From Cladophialophora immunda (Eukaryota > Ascomycota > Eurotiomycetes > Chaetothyriales > Herpotrichiellaceae), in the NCBI RefSeq assembly GCF_000835495.1, contig NW_015622542.1, positions 6,036,485 to 6,100,484 on the forward strand: a DNA stretch of 64,000 bases. The letters run 5' to 3'. The notes beneath the pieces were generated by a model that saw only the letters and a program-made list of their open reading frames with translations, ran no database searches and was not told the origin of the DNA. A program made the translations under genes and the position numbers. Positions within the stretch are counted from its first letter, which is position 1; each line of letters begins with the position of its first letter. Below, piece by piece: positions 41,826-53,890 of this stretch.

Positions 41826-43842
41826 ATGGCCAACGTAGATGTTATAGATCCATTCCATGTCAGCGCGGTCAGCAACGGGGAACCCAACAGCCACCAGTAT
41901 CTTGCACAAACACAACCGACACCAAGGCTGAAAGAGGCTCTGGTGGTCGCACAAGAGAGCAATCCAATTGAAGTCTTGGACGCGGCAGCATCCATTGAGG
42001 AGGCGCCAAATGGCGAAACACAGCCCGATCAACGCCCTGCAAACATTCTCCACGAAGCATATCCCAAGTCAAATGTGCAGCTTCCTGACCATCACATTGA
42101 CGATGGAAGAACTCTCAAGGTCGTTATCATCGGCGCCGGGCTTTCTGGCATTCTCGCGGGCATCTTGCTGCCAGTCAAGGTGCCAAAGCTTGAACTGACG
42201 ATCCTCGAGAAGAATGACGACGTGGTATGTTGGCGCAAATATCTCTCCCTCTTCTTAAGTCTGCTGACCACCACTCTTCTAGGGAGGCACTTGGCTGGAG
42301 AATGTGTACCCGGGCGTCAGATGTGATATACCCGCTCATGTCTATCAGTCGACGTTTACTCCATATACCCAGTGGTCGCAACAGTTTGCCGAAGGCCACG
42401 AGATTCTGCGGTACTGGCAAACCCAAGCCAGAAAGTACGACGTGTACAAGTACGTGAAGTTTGGCCGCCGCGTCCAGGACGTCGACTGGAACGATCAAAA
42501 CGCCCAGTGGACTATCACCGGAGTGAATCCTAAGACTGGGGAGACGTTCGAGGAGAAAGCAGACTTTGTGTTGCCGGCGATAGGTCGATTCAACGACTGG
42601 AGGCTTCCTTCTTATCCTGGAGTGTCGGACTACCGGGGCCATCTTCGACATACTTCGAACTGGGACCCGTCGTTTGATCCGACCGGGAAGAAGATTGCCC
42701 TCATCGGCAACGGAGCCAGCGGTATCCAAGTGCTACCGAATCTGCAGCCGATCGCGGACCACATCGACCACTACGCCCGCAGTAGGACGTGGATCGCGGG
42801 TTCCTGGGCGGGCGACGAGCGCACGTTCGCGCCGCAATGGTACTCGGAAGAGCAGAAAAAGGAGTTCCTCGACCCGGAGAAGTATCTCAAGTTCCGGAAG
42901 GAGTTGGAGGACAAGTACTGGCGCCGGTTCCCGTCGACCTTTCGCGGCTCCGAGGAGAATCTCCAGATGCGCGAGCGGTTCATCCAGATCATGGCCCAGA
43001 GGCTGGTGAAGAAGCCCGAACTGCTCGATCTGCTCGTGCCCGACTTCAACCCGAACTGCCGTCGCCTCACCCCGGGGCCGGGATACCTCGAGGCCTTGAC
43101 GGCCGACAACGTCACGCTGATCCAAGATCCCATCAAGCGCTTCACCGCCACGGGGATCGAGACGGTCACCGGCGAGCATCGCGAGGTGGATGCGATACTC
43201 TGCGCCACGGGCGCCGCCGTGGATTTTGTTCCCCCCTTCAACGTGCGGGCTCGAGGCGTCAATCTTCGAGAGGCGTGGAAGCCGCTGTCCCAGGACGAAA
43301 AGGTCGACGCGAGCCATTTCGGCTGGCCGTACACGTACCTGGGCCTCGCCGTGCCGAACATGCCCAACCTGCTCTTCATCCACGGGCCCCACGGGGCTGG
43401 GCCGTCGGGCACCGTGCCGCACAGCGTCGAGGTCCAGGTGACGTACTACGCCAAACTGCTCCGCAAGGTCTCGACGCAGGGCATCAAGGCCATGTGGCCG
43501 TCCAAGCGGGCGGCCGACGACTTTGTCGCCTACGCCGACGCCTTCTTCCCCACCACCGTGCTCACGGACAACTGCAGCTCGTGGGCCAACGGGGCCAGGC
43601 CCGGCGGGCGCGTCCACGGCATCTGGCCCGGCAGCGCAGGACATGTCACCTTGGTGCGAAAGGAGCCGCGCTGGGAGGACTGGGAGTACGAGTACTTGCA
43701 CGAGAGCGGCAACCGGCTCATAGGCTGGTTCGGCAACGGCTGGACAAGGAAAGAGAGGGACGACCACGAGGACATGACGGCGTATCTACAGCTCGAAGGC
43801 ACGGTCGATCTTAGAGAGCTGCATGAGAAATGGTGGGAGTAG
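41826..43842 (+). CDS. Baeyer-Villiger-type FAD/NADPH monooxygenase
   Basis: Two exons: 41826-42224 and 42283-43842. The intron has a GTATGT donor, a CTGAC branch site and a CTAG acceptor, and the product is 652 residues. The N-terminal 95 residues are a polar extension. The FAD-binding Rossmann motif GAGLSG is at about 103, GGTWLENVYPGVRCDIP begins at 134, the Baeyer-Villiger fingerprint region reads YRGHLRHTSNWD (about 250-261), and the NADPH-binding motif GNGASG is at about 276. The C-terminal LLFIHGPHGAGPSG fits large fungal BVMOs. It would insert oxygen next to a ketone (or on N or S) using NADPH. The second exon is extremely GC-rich, creating long antisense and out-of-frame shadow ORFs. 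The stop is 156 bp from the convergent reductase gene. Confidence 0.93.
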
Positions 43843-43998
43843 CACTGTGCTTGCGGACCAGATATAGAGGTTGGAAAATATTACGCTCTTTGTTCTGGGG
43901 ATCCATATATAAAAATGAGGATGCAGTCACTCGATTCATCTAGCTCTATATATTTTGGGGGGGATCCTATACGAACAGTTGTTTTCTCCAGAGATTTT

Positions 43999-45370
43999 TC
44001 ACTTGACCCTGACCACCAGTCTGCCGCCACTGATTTCCCCCCTCCGCATGGAATCCAAAGCATCATTGATCTCGCCGAACCCTTCTCTCACCCCCAAGAT
44101 TGTAGGAGGGACCAAAAGACCTTGTGCCAGGAGTCGCTCGAGCCAGAGCATCAATACCTCGCCCAGTTCCGGGATCTCGTGGAATACCTTGATGGGCACG
44201 GTGTGGAAGGTGATGTTGGTCGGTGGCGACCCCTTGGGTAGCCCGGTCAGACCTACCAGATGTGCGGCCAGGCGCGCTGCATCGGTTTTCAGTGTTGTTG
44301 CCGAGTCGTCGTCCATGAATTCGGAATGCTGTTGCAGGCACTGCATCAGGTGCTTGGCTGTGTCCCGCCCGACCGTGTCCACGGCAAACCGGAGGCTGTT
44401 GTTCGTCACGGATCTCGTTATCTCGATGGCTCTCTCAGGGTTGTGGTTGTCAACCACGATGTCGGGTTTGGTTCTCGAATCAGAGGACACACTCAGGGCA
44501 TGTTTGCGGCAGTCCATAATGCTGATTGTCCGTAGTCCCATGAGTCTGGCAATCTGGTTCAGCATAAACGCACTGGTGGAAGAACCACCCCAGATTGCGA
44601 GCCAGTCACCAGGTCTAGCTTTCTCAGCCTGGTTGATCCCATTCAAGCATTCCGATCGGATGTCCTCCGGAAGTCGCTGAGGATCCAATCCTCTCACTAT
44701 AGAAAGAAGGTCTGGTCCATTTGCCACTTTCGAGAAGTCGAGCCCGACACAAATACCGAGACAGAGAGCTGCGGCGACAAAGGCCACGCCTAGCGACGCT
44801 CCCGATTCAGGGGCGATGTTAGGTGGCAGCCGGCAAGTGTTGAAGTCGGTGGCGACCACGCATTGCTGGTAAGCGGCTTTGCGAAGGTCCCTGTAGTCCG
44901 TGGAGATGACAATAACCAAGTCTCCGGGCTTGAACCGCGACTCCTGCCTTGGACTTATGGCGACCTCTCCCACAAGCTCACGACCTGATATGTAAGGGAG
45001 TTGTGGAATGCCGAAATTAAAGTCCCTGAGGTATGTCAGTATAGCAGGCTTGCGGACGCGCTCGAACAGGCGAGGGATTTATTTACGGTGCTTTCCAATC
45101 AATGGGGTTGAGGCCAATCACTCTATTCCAGACCAGAAGTTCTCGGTTATCCAAAAGTGACGGGATGGGGTGATCTAACACTTCTGCGTAAGGCTGCTTG
45201 GGGGCATGGAGCAGGAGGGCACGCTGCTGTGTCGAAATGTTCGGCAGCGAGGAAGACGACGATGACGATTTTGACGAAGGATTCTCAATCTCTTGGACGG
45301 TGAATTCGACAGTGATGTCTTTGGCTGTGCTTGTGGTCCTCAAAGACCGGAAGAATCGAACGAACCCCAT
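43999..45370 (-). CDS. medium-chain dehydrogenase/reductase (zinc-independent, quinone/enoyl reductase-like)
   Basis: Two exons: 45370-45087 and 45025-43999. Splicing (GTAAAT donor, CTCAG acceptor) joins NPIDWKA to PDFNFGIPQLPYISGRELVGEV, the normal MDR N-terminal sequence. The product is 436 residues. Residues 1-45 are a polar extension with a run of serines. The catalytic-domain start is RALLLHAPKQPYAEVLDHP, and the nucleotide-binding segment is WLAIWGGSSTSAFMLNQIARLMGLRTI. No cluster of zinc-ligand cysteines is seen, which points to an NADPH-dependent reductase of a double bond or quinone rather than a zinc alcohol dehydrogenase. The end GEINDALDSMRRGEISGGRLVVRVK is standard for the family. 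It shares a divergent promoter with the second flavin monooxygenase. Confidence 0.88.
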
Positions 45371-46175
45371 GGCTCTCACAACGTGAATCAGTTGTGCTGC
45401 TCAGTGCCAAATGCAAGATATTCGGTCCGCTGGATCTTGAAGTCGCTCCAGGGCTTGGGACAACTAATCTGAAAAGCGAGATCGGATAACGGGAGCCACT
45501 CCAGGCATATCATGGTAAGCAATATGGGTACGAGTCTTGTAAAGACTCTGACACAAGATTTTGATCGCACGGTGTATTTGTGATCCAGGTATCGCGTATC
45601 GCTTGGTAAGTAAGAAAGGGTGTTATCCGCTTACATGGCCAATTCTTTGCACATGGTCCTTCGTGCTGAGATTGAACGGGACTATGTCGTGCTCAGACTC
45701 CATGGTCGCAACATGTCCCGTCGCTCCCATCAATGCCCTAACTGCGGTTCCACACGAACATGTCCGCTCGAAATCCCACCTGAGGATCTTTTCCGCTCCA
45801 GTGCGTAGGCAAACATTGGCAACACGGGCCCTTTTTCTCTCTCCGTAGACGCGTCTGAAGCAGGTTGGCCACACAGCAAAGCCGATAACCTGAGTCCGCA
45901 GTTGATCCACTCAGTTCACTGCCAGGAGCATTTCGAGAGGGTGAATTGGGGAAAGTGCGGAAATGGTTCTCGTATTGCGTGCTATTGAACACAATGACGC
46001 GATCTAGTTCTCTGAGACACGGTCAGCAATCGCACAAATGACCGGAAGCGAGGACCAAGGATGGGACTTGGCGGCGCAGATATCTTTATGTTGAAGTCCA
46101 GCACCACATGGCAGTCTGAGCAGACGTCCAAACGCCCAAGCGCCGTGAGAGGAGATACCAGTGTATGATATCGAG
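45371..46175. promoter_or_regulatory. divergent promoter of reductase and monooxygenase copy 2
   Basis: 805 bp between the start codons. Short ORFs only. The inverted repeat found at 39 kb is not repeated here. Confidence 0.5.
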
Positions 46176-47884
46176 ATGTCGACAGTTGAGGCTGGAAGCG
46201 TATCGACAAATGGAGCAAATGGCGCGGATGGTGCGAATGGCACGACGCGGCTTGGCAGCGGAAGCAAGAAGCAACTCATCCTCAACGCCTTCGCCATGAA
46301 CACGCCTGGCCACCTCTCTCCAGGGCTCTGGCGACACCCCCGAAACAAAACATACAATTATAAGAAACTGGACTTCTGGACGGACCTCGCAAAACTCCTT
46401 GATGACGCTGGCTTCCATGCCCTGTTCCTTGCCGATGTCCTCGGGGCCTATGATGGTAGGTCTTGCAAACCAAGGACTGTCGTCCTTCCCCTGTGTAGGA
46501 TAGATGTTCCCAGTGCCCTCAACATCCTTGTTCAGACCTTGGGCAATTCTCTCTTTGGCCTCTACCCCGACTTGCTTGCATTGTCATATGATGTTGTCGA
46601 ATATCTCCTGCCGAACCAACCAAAATGAACACATGAACACAAGCTGAAGGAAAATTAGTCTACAAAGGTCCAGCCAATGCAGGCCCAGCCCTGGAATCTG
46701 GCGCCCAGTTTCCTGTCAACGACCCGCTGTATCTGGTACCCGCCCTGGCTGCTGTGACAAAGAACCTCGCATTTGGTATCACAGCCAGCACGACTTATGA
46801 ACAACCATACTCTCTAGCGAGGCGGTTTTCGACGGTGGATCATCTGAGCAACGGGCGCGTGGCTTGGAACATCGTGACCTCTTACCTCGACAGTGCAGCT
46901 CGAAATTTCGGTCTCTCCCAACAGGTTGAACACGATGCGCGCTACGAAATAGCAGAGGAGTACATGGAAGTCTTGTACAAGCTGTGGGAGGGAAGCTGGC
47001 GTGGGGATGCCGTTGTGGCGGATATGGAGAGTGGTGTCTATGCCCTGGGCGACCGCGTTCGACAGATCAACCATCAGGGCAAGCATTTCAACATCCCAGG
47101 CCCTCACATTTGCGAGCCCTCTCCCCAGCGCACACCCTTCCTTTTCCAAGCAGGGACTTCCAAAAGTGGGCGAGCATTTGGAGCTAAACACGCAGAAGTA
47201 ATATTTGCCGGAGCGCAACTGCCGGAAAAACTCAAACCTTCGGTTGCGGCCATTCGTCAGTTGGCACGAGAGGCTGGTCGCGATCCATACCATGTCAAGA
47301 TCATTGCCAGCATGTGTGTCATCGTCGCCGAGACGGATGAGGCTGCCAAGAAGAAACAGGAGGAGTTTCTTTCTTACGGGAATCGAGAGGGAGCCCTCGC
47401 TCTATTCGGCGGTTGGACTGGTGTGGACCTTTCGACTTACTCGGAGGACGAAGATTTTCGGTTTGTCAAGATGCCCATGATCAACTCGATCATCAACGGG
47501 TGGGCAGACACGGTTCCGGGAAGTGAGAATCTGAAGTGGAACAAGGCACGCATCGCAGAATACTTGTTGTTGGGAGGGATGAACGCCAAGATTGTGGGCT
47601 CTGCCTCTACGGTTGCGGATGAACTCGAACGTTGGGTGGAAGTGGCAGACGTGGATGGGTTCAACTTGTCCCATGTGGTGAACCCCGGCTCTTTCGAAGA
47701 CATTATTGAGTTTTTACTGCCCGAACTTCGAGCCAGGGGTATTTTCCGAGCCGAGCCCGAGAGGGAAGGGCACACCGCCCGCGAGCAGTTCTTTGGAACA
47801 CCGTGGCTGTTGAGTGACCATCCAGGCAGCAAGTTCAAATGGGACGTCCACGATGAGGTACCTCGATATCTGCAGACTCAGTAG
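46176..47884 (+). CDS. FMN-dependent LLM-class monooxygenase (NtaA/SnaA/SoxA type), copy 2
   Basis: Two exons: 46176-46455 and 46659-47884. The 203-nt intron (GTAGGT donor, TTAG acceptor) joins FLADVLGAYD to VYKGPANAGPALESGAQFPVNDP, a continuous family match. The product is 501 residues. The ATG at 46176 follows an open stretch that begins only with GTG. After a Gly/Asn/Ala-rich leader come LILNAFAMNTPGHLSPGLWRHP, NLAFGITASTTYEQPYSLA, RFSTVDHLSNGRVAWNIVTS, PSPQRTPFLFQAGTSKSGRAFG and LERWVEVADVDGFNL. It shares these blocks with copy 1 but differs between them, so the two are diverged paralogues, not a recent duplication. It requires reduced FMN from a reductase that is not seen in the cluster. 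Substrate unknown. Confidence 0.93.
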
Positions 47885-49761
47885 GAGGGTTGTTACACTG
47901 AACGAGTTGACATTGCATGAGGTTTCTCCTGTTGTGCGGCTTGGAGATAAGGGCGAACAATAACCTGAAGTGTACTGTGTACCTCGACGTTTGCCCGCAT
48001 GTGGTTCTGACAGTGGTGGAGAAGTTTCTTTCGGCCAGCAGCAGAGTTGGCGACCACCTGTTGCAGGGGACAGGTGTTTCGTAGACTTGACCACCCATTG
48101 ACAGCCATCGGCGATGCGATGTAACTTACAGCAATGCAGGAGAAGAGAAGTTGACGATGACGAGCCTTGTCGCCCACTGGCCTGAGTAACTAAACAAGCG
48201 CTATGGGGCTCGCTGAGCAGAAGTAGCAGGTTTCCCGAGGCACCCCCTCCATTAGTATCCCCAGTGACGTAATGACTCGGTACAACTTACTATTACAGCT
48301 CTCGCTAGGCACTTAGCAGCAAGGTACCTCGCTTCCACCTAACCATAACAAGGCCCTACCTAGATAGATATACCTTAACTACTCAGGTATAGGCGGTTGT
48401 TCCCTGACTGATCACAGCAACATCAAACTCTTTCCCTCTGCTCCACCTCGCCAGTCGTTCAGGGGGGGTTGGCAAGTTGGCAACCTGCCATTTCTGACAC
48501 GCGACACCGCCTTTTGCCCTTGTGCCTCCAACGACCGACCAGAAACTCGAGCTGCTGTTGCTGTGGCGTGCGCTTGGATGAGTTTGGGATATGCGACCAG
48601 TCAAGTCGCACGCCTGGGAGAAAAAGCACCCCCACACCGGGACGCCAAATATGCTGGTGACGAGTCTACTGCCTACCCCGGACCGACGGATACGAGAACC
48701 ACGTTAGGCTGCCGGTGAGCCTCGAAGACCATCCAGCATCAGAAACAAACAATAGACGTTCGTTTGACGTAAGGATGTGCACACAGGCATGGGAGCACGT
48801 CGAGCAGTGGACCTTCTCTTTCAATCCCTCATGCAGACCATGTGCTCGGTGGTTGATCCCTTTGGCTCGTGGCTTACTCCTCCCGTTGCGGCCCCCTGTC
48901 CATGCTTCGCACCGGCGTGGCCAACCCTCGGTGTTTGCCGCAATGCCCGCAGTCTATTCTATTCCTACCATGTCCTGGCCCATGAATCTGAGCCAGTCAT
49001 CATTGACTCGTGTTTGTAGTGGATGTCTGGTCCCTGCAACTGATTCTCAGCTGCCGCTGCCGGAAATGCAGCGTGGCAATGCCTGCCTTAGTCGCTCGGG
49101 CGCTGGGGCTTCCTTGTCTGAATCATCATTCTCGTCCCCTTGGCCTTCTTTGATTCTGTCTCAACACAGCGAAGCTCCTGGGGGTTTTATCACACTTTGT
49201 GCATTGTTCTGTTTCTTCAGAGTTAGCTCATTTGCTTGTCTACGAGGTACTAAACATCTCTAAAGCGTCGAAAAGGACGACGGTGGCTATCCTTCTCGCT
49301 TCCAGCCTTATACTTCTAGTGGCAAAGACACATCCATTGGCCTCCGGATTCTCAGGGTCGCCTCAGGCTTGCATACGGGCCGACAACCGTCACACCGAGC
49401 TAGAACGCCAATCCTCCCACTACTACTTGGCCTTCTCGCATTTCGCCTCCGTGTTGACGCACAGGCCTTTTCTCCCTTTCGGATCGCTTCCAGTCTCGCT
49501 CAACTTAAGCCAACCACTCGCTACAGACTGCTGCACGTCAAGTATCACAGCATCACAGCCCACCCACAATCCGCTGCGTGTTCCCATTCGTCGCAAGAAA
49601 ACAAACCTATCACCTGTGCGCTGATTGGTTTCTGGTGGGCATCGAAGAACTATTAAGAAGCTACCCTCTCTCCCCATGCTCGTTGAAGGAGCCCAGCGTC
49701 TTTTAGGGCTGCTCGGTGCACATTGGCCTTGCCTTTGTGCTTTGCTTCTGATCTTGTCCTC
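47885..49761. other. intergenic region at right border of catabolic cluster
   Basis: About 1.9 kb. AT-rich CCTAGATAGATATACC-like sequence near 48360. The ORF at 48715-49263 has no recognisable protein character. The right part must contain the promoter of the PAS-domain gene. Confidence 0.5.
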
Positions 49762-51683
49762 ATGGAGACCGTCTTCATTACCATCCACGGTCAGTACTAC
49801 TGCTCTGGGGGGACTGTTGGGACCTTGCTGATAACCGCTCCTAGATCTATCCCAGGATGCCCGAATCAGGTATTGTTCCGACTCGGTCGAGGACATACTG
49901 GGCTACTTTCCCCACGAGGTGACGGGGAGATCATGCTGGGACTACTTCCACCCAGACGAGATCCCCTTCGCCAGGGCTGTCCACGACCGTGGCATCAGTC
50001 TTGACAAGGCGGCTGTTATGAACTATTGCCGCATCAAGCATAAGGATGGTCACTGGGTTGGTTGTGAATGCGTCTTTACTGTTGTTCACGATGTCCTTGT
50101 GGCCAGTACTGCCATCTATCGCCGCGGTCCAAAGGCAAGACGTACGTCAACTTCCACTTTCTTGATCCCAAGCGTTGTCACTGATTCAAACAGAGAGAGC
50201 ACTCGACGGGGCCGGTATCCGGCGAATCTTCTCCTCTTCTCCTCGAGATCCCAGGTACCACATGTTATCATATCTGTCCAACAAGTTCTACGACGAACCG
50301 GCTGCTCATACTCCAGAGCCGAGGGCAGCGCTCTTCCTCAACCGCTTCTCACGCACCTCCACCGTCATGTTCGCCACAAACGGCGTCGCCGCGATCCTGG
50401 GCCTTCAGCCGTCAGATCTGGTGGGAAAGAGCTTCTACCATTGCATTGACCGGGCGTGTCTTCAAGACGCCGTCAAATGTATTGAAAGCGCCAAAGCTAA
50501 CGACTCAATCGCCTACCTGCGATTCTGGTACCACAACCCTCAACAGGAAAATGACCGAGCTGATGGCGAACCCTTTGGTGACGAGAGCGATGAAGACGAC
50601 GACGGTGGTGTTCCGCTGGGGACTGGCACGCGTTCCGGTTCTAGTGTCTCGATGGGGGATGCTTCAACTCCCCGCCAGATTGAAGATACCACCAATGTCA
50701 CCGATCATCAGGCGTCGAGCCCTCCTGGACAAGCCTCCACTTCTCAGATCGACGGGGCTCTACAGGAGCCTGGAACCGACACACAGAATGTTCAAGTGAA
50801 CGGCCATGATGACAGTCTTGCACCTTCCACGGGCGCCAACCTCAACAATCAACCATCCGCTTCCAATGCGAGCACCGATCTCGTTATCGGCGAGCATCAG
50901 GCGGGGTCTGACCAAGGAGCCTCTCAGACCTCAGCTCCACTGCAGACTGACCCAGGAGCCACCAATGGAGGACGACTGGAGCTTGAAGCCGTAGTTTCCT
51001 GCACTTCGGATGGACTTGTTGTCATCCTCCGCCGTGCGAAACCGTTGGTTCCACATACACTTGGAGCGACGGAGGCTCCATATTACGCCAACGGGCTGTT
51101 TGCGTCGCCCTGGGCACCCGAACCAGTCATGCCTCCTACCATACAACAAACGACCGTGGCTCCCGCTACCTCTTTCCCAATGACGGACTCGTCCGAGTCT
51201 GGGTTCATGGCTGCCATTCGGGAAGTTGCGGTCTTTGCTTGGTCACTCACAGGGATCAATGGTTCTGTCGCGCAGTATGCTCGGGGTAAAGCATCTCCAG
51301 AGGCATTACCACCAGATGGTCTACCTATCTGGGACCCTAACGCTGATGTTGACCCGAAGGCCAATGAATTATACAACGGCTTCTTGGGCAGCGCGCATCG
51401 CCCATTTGCGGACTCTGGTGAGTCCAGCGTTACAAAGAAAGACGACGACTTGGGCAGCAGCGATGACGAAGTACTCTGGAAGAGAGCACCAACAATGACG
51501 CAATGGAGACGACCCAAGAGAAGAGCCCATCAAGACGCTTTTGGAGCGGAAGGGAACGATGGAGTGGATGGCGGGAATGAAGATGGCAGGAGAAAGAAAG
51601 CCACCAAATCGCATTCCAGCTCCGTGCCGAGTTCAGGTTCCGGAGCAGCATCTGCTGCAGGTTCTTCTTCTGGCTCGACCTGA
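49762..51683 (+). CDS. PAS-domain protein without visible output domain
   Basis: Three exons: 49762-49789, 49845-50141 and 50194-51683, giving 604 residues. The first intron splits the first PAS domain: METVFITIH joins to DLSQDARIRYCSDSVEDILGYFP. PAS 1 covers about 1-100 and includes GRSCWDYFHPDE and the strand GCECVFTVVHDVLVASTAIYR. A second PAS-like unit starts at about 165 (MFATNGVAAILGLQPSDLVGKSFYHCI). It is interrupted by about 150 disordered residues before a likely last strand, AVVSCTSDGLVVILRRAKP (about 370). The C-terminus is low-complexity (GSGAASAAGSSSGS) with a basic RRPKRRAH patch that could be a nuclear signal. Fungal PAS proteins sense light, redox state or ligands; without a zinc finger or kinase domain the output is unknown. 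Confidence 0.85.
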
Positions 51684-52240
51684 TAGAGCCTGCTCTCGGT
51701 TTTTGCATCAGATTGCGTGTGGAAAGGCGGTGCCTGCGATATCGTTCCTTGAAGCGGGCAAGCCAGTCGAATATCTGGGTATACATTCATTGACTAGGAC
51801 ACTTATGATCCGACGAAATTGATAGTTATAACGTGCCTCTTATGAATTATCGTATGTGTTCGGTGTGGCATAAAATGCTTGAAGTAGATGGGATAATCTC
51901 TTTGCGATGTGGCTGGCCTTTGTCCAGAAGTAAGTGGCGTAGTCTGACAGAGAAGACGCTTCTTCGACAAGAGAGCCGTCAGATCAGATGTAGCTAATAG
52001 TGTCAACAAGGACAGGGACATCAGTGTGTCCAAGGGGAGAGTAGATGTCTTAACCTGGGAAGAAGGTCGTTGATATGGGAGGCACGTGTTTTCGTGTTTC
52101 GGACGTGGAACGTGCCCGCGACCACGATTTTGCGACAGTTGCTCATTTTCGGTCTTCAATGTTTTTGGCAACAAGACCATTCCGACCACGTCATGTGTGG
52201 CTACTTTATGCTCTGGAATTGACTCCCTGACGACTGCAAG
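51684..52240. other. intergenic region
   Basis: 557 bp between two plus-strand genes. Nothing specific is seen. Confidence 0.5.
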
Positions 52241-53890
52241 ATGCCTCTTGTCAACGACAAAATGAATGCTAAGCAATACATTCAAAACCGCGAATCCGTC
52301 TCACACCAAGGCCGCCCGGAAAAGCGGTCACTGACACCGCAGCCAAATTCCGGCCGTGAAAGGTCGCAGCAGCGACAAGACGAAGCCCGCCGCAGAGTCC
52401 AGCAAGGCAGCCACGGCAAGGAGAATAGCGAGGCCATCAGTCGACGGGACGCTGCGAAGTTGAAGTTGGACGTTCCGAACACGCTGACGATCTCGAGTTC
52501 AAAGCATGCTCAGCCGGCTGGACACGGTGCCGCCCCAGAGCCAGCAGTGGCTCAGCCCAACATATTTGCCCGTCCTGCACCGAGTATCGAACGCCATCAC
52601 AATGTGTGTATAGCTTTCTGCGCACCCCTCCCAGGAAGACCTCCCCCCCGACTGACTCAGCTCTAGGCGTTTGACGATACCCAAAGCATCCATTTTGACG
52701 ATTCGATGAGCGTGGCCGACGAGAAGACTGGACGCACGAAACCTTCCTTCAGCTTCAATCACGGAGGGAGCATGCCTCCTCTCTGGAACAACGACCTTCC
52801 TGTCCATCCTCCCGCTCATCATCTCGAAGGTTCAAAACTACTCTTTGGGGAACGTGAAAGGATTCCAGGACTCCCTGCGGATTGGCAAGCTCAGTCGGAC
52901 GCTGAAAGACTTAGGCGTGGCTTTGACGCAGTGCACGGTGCACGGTTCAGTCACAACATTGACCACGCGAAGTATGGGAAAGTCGACCACGAGGAAGGTT
53001 CCGATCAGGACGGCGACATCGACGAAGGAACGTCCATTGTGGAGAACACACCTTCACGCACTCGAATGGGTCCGGTGGCAAAGACCACCTCCAAGCCTGG
53101 TAAAGAGAAAGCGAAAAGGAGCCACAGGCCCGAAGAGCTGGGTAGTCGTCCTTCGCCAAACCACAGAAAGTCTCTCAGCGACGTGGCGCCCGCTGTCGTG
53201 GTTGAGCCTTCAAGCCGACAACAGATCAACCGCTTCAATGTTTACAAGTCGCTCGAGACAGACCCTGAGACAACGCTGCCTGACAGTCTTCGTCAGACTA
53301 TCCAAATCCCCCAGCCACATGCATCGCTTGTGCACCCACCAGCCTTCTCTTCCAAGATGTCCTCGCTTCACGAGTCGTCCTCCGATGAAGAGCAACCTCT
53401 CGCCGCAACCACCTCTGAATCTCCGCGGCTGGGCTCGAAACGTCACCGCTCAGAATTAGACCTGGATTTTGAACTCGAAGTCCTCAAGGGCAAGACCATG
53501 GCGGACCTCGACGCCATCCCGTTCACAGTCGACCCTCGATGGTCGGCGCCCGACCCCGCCGTCGACGCCAACGGCACCCCGATGACCCTGCCGGCCAAAC
53601 TCACGAACCTAACAAAAATGCGCCCGGAAGACCAACGCAACCTGTTCAAATCCCTCACCGACGCCGAGCGCGAGCAGACGGCCGAATGGTTCGTGGAAAA
53701 ATTCAAGGCGGACATGCACAGGCTGATGGCCGTGCGCTTGGAGAGGAGGAAAATCGCGCTGAGGTTCGAGTTGGAGGTGAAGAAGAGGGAGAGGCAGGTC
53801 GAGGTGAAACGGGGGGATGTGGACGAGGAGTTGGCCGGGCTCAAAAAGGGCGGCGGGGAATTGATCAGAGGCAAGTCGCCCGCAAAGTGA
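52241..53890 (+). CDS. ecm11: Ecm11-domain protein
   Basis: Two exons: 52241-52603 and 52667-53890 (GTGTGT donor, CTCTAG acceptor), giving 528 residues. The first 380 residues are polar and disordered-looking with many charged and Ser/Pro stretches. The conserved part is C-terminal (about 384-515): LDLDFELEVLKGKTMADLDAIPF, VDPRW, then LFKSLTDAEREQTAEWFVEKFKADM and a long charged helix, MAVRLERRKIALRFELEVKKRERQVEVKRGD. This matches the fungal extracellular-mutant-11 C-terminal domain. In budding yeast Ecm11 is a SUMOylated component of the meiotic synaptonemal complex, acting with Gmc2. Whether the filamentous-fungus protein has that role is inferred from the domain only. Confidence 0.8.

Noticed and set aside
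42733..43814. 341-codon plus-strand and 344-codon minus-strand ORFs overlapping the BVMO gene
   Set aside because: Both are shadows of the GC-rich BVMO exon, with Arg/Gly/Ala/Pro-rich translations and no motifs.
48715..49263. 182-codon plus-strand ORF left of the PAS gene
   Set aside because: Cys/Pro/Ser-rich with no motif and a poor start context, overlapping other frames. Probably promoter sequence.
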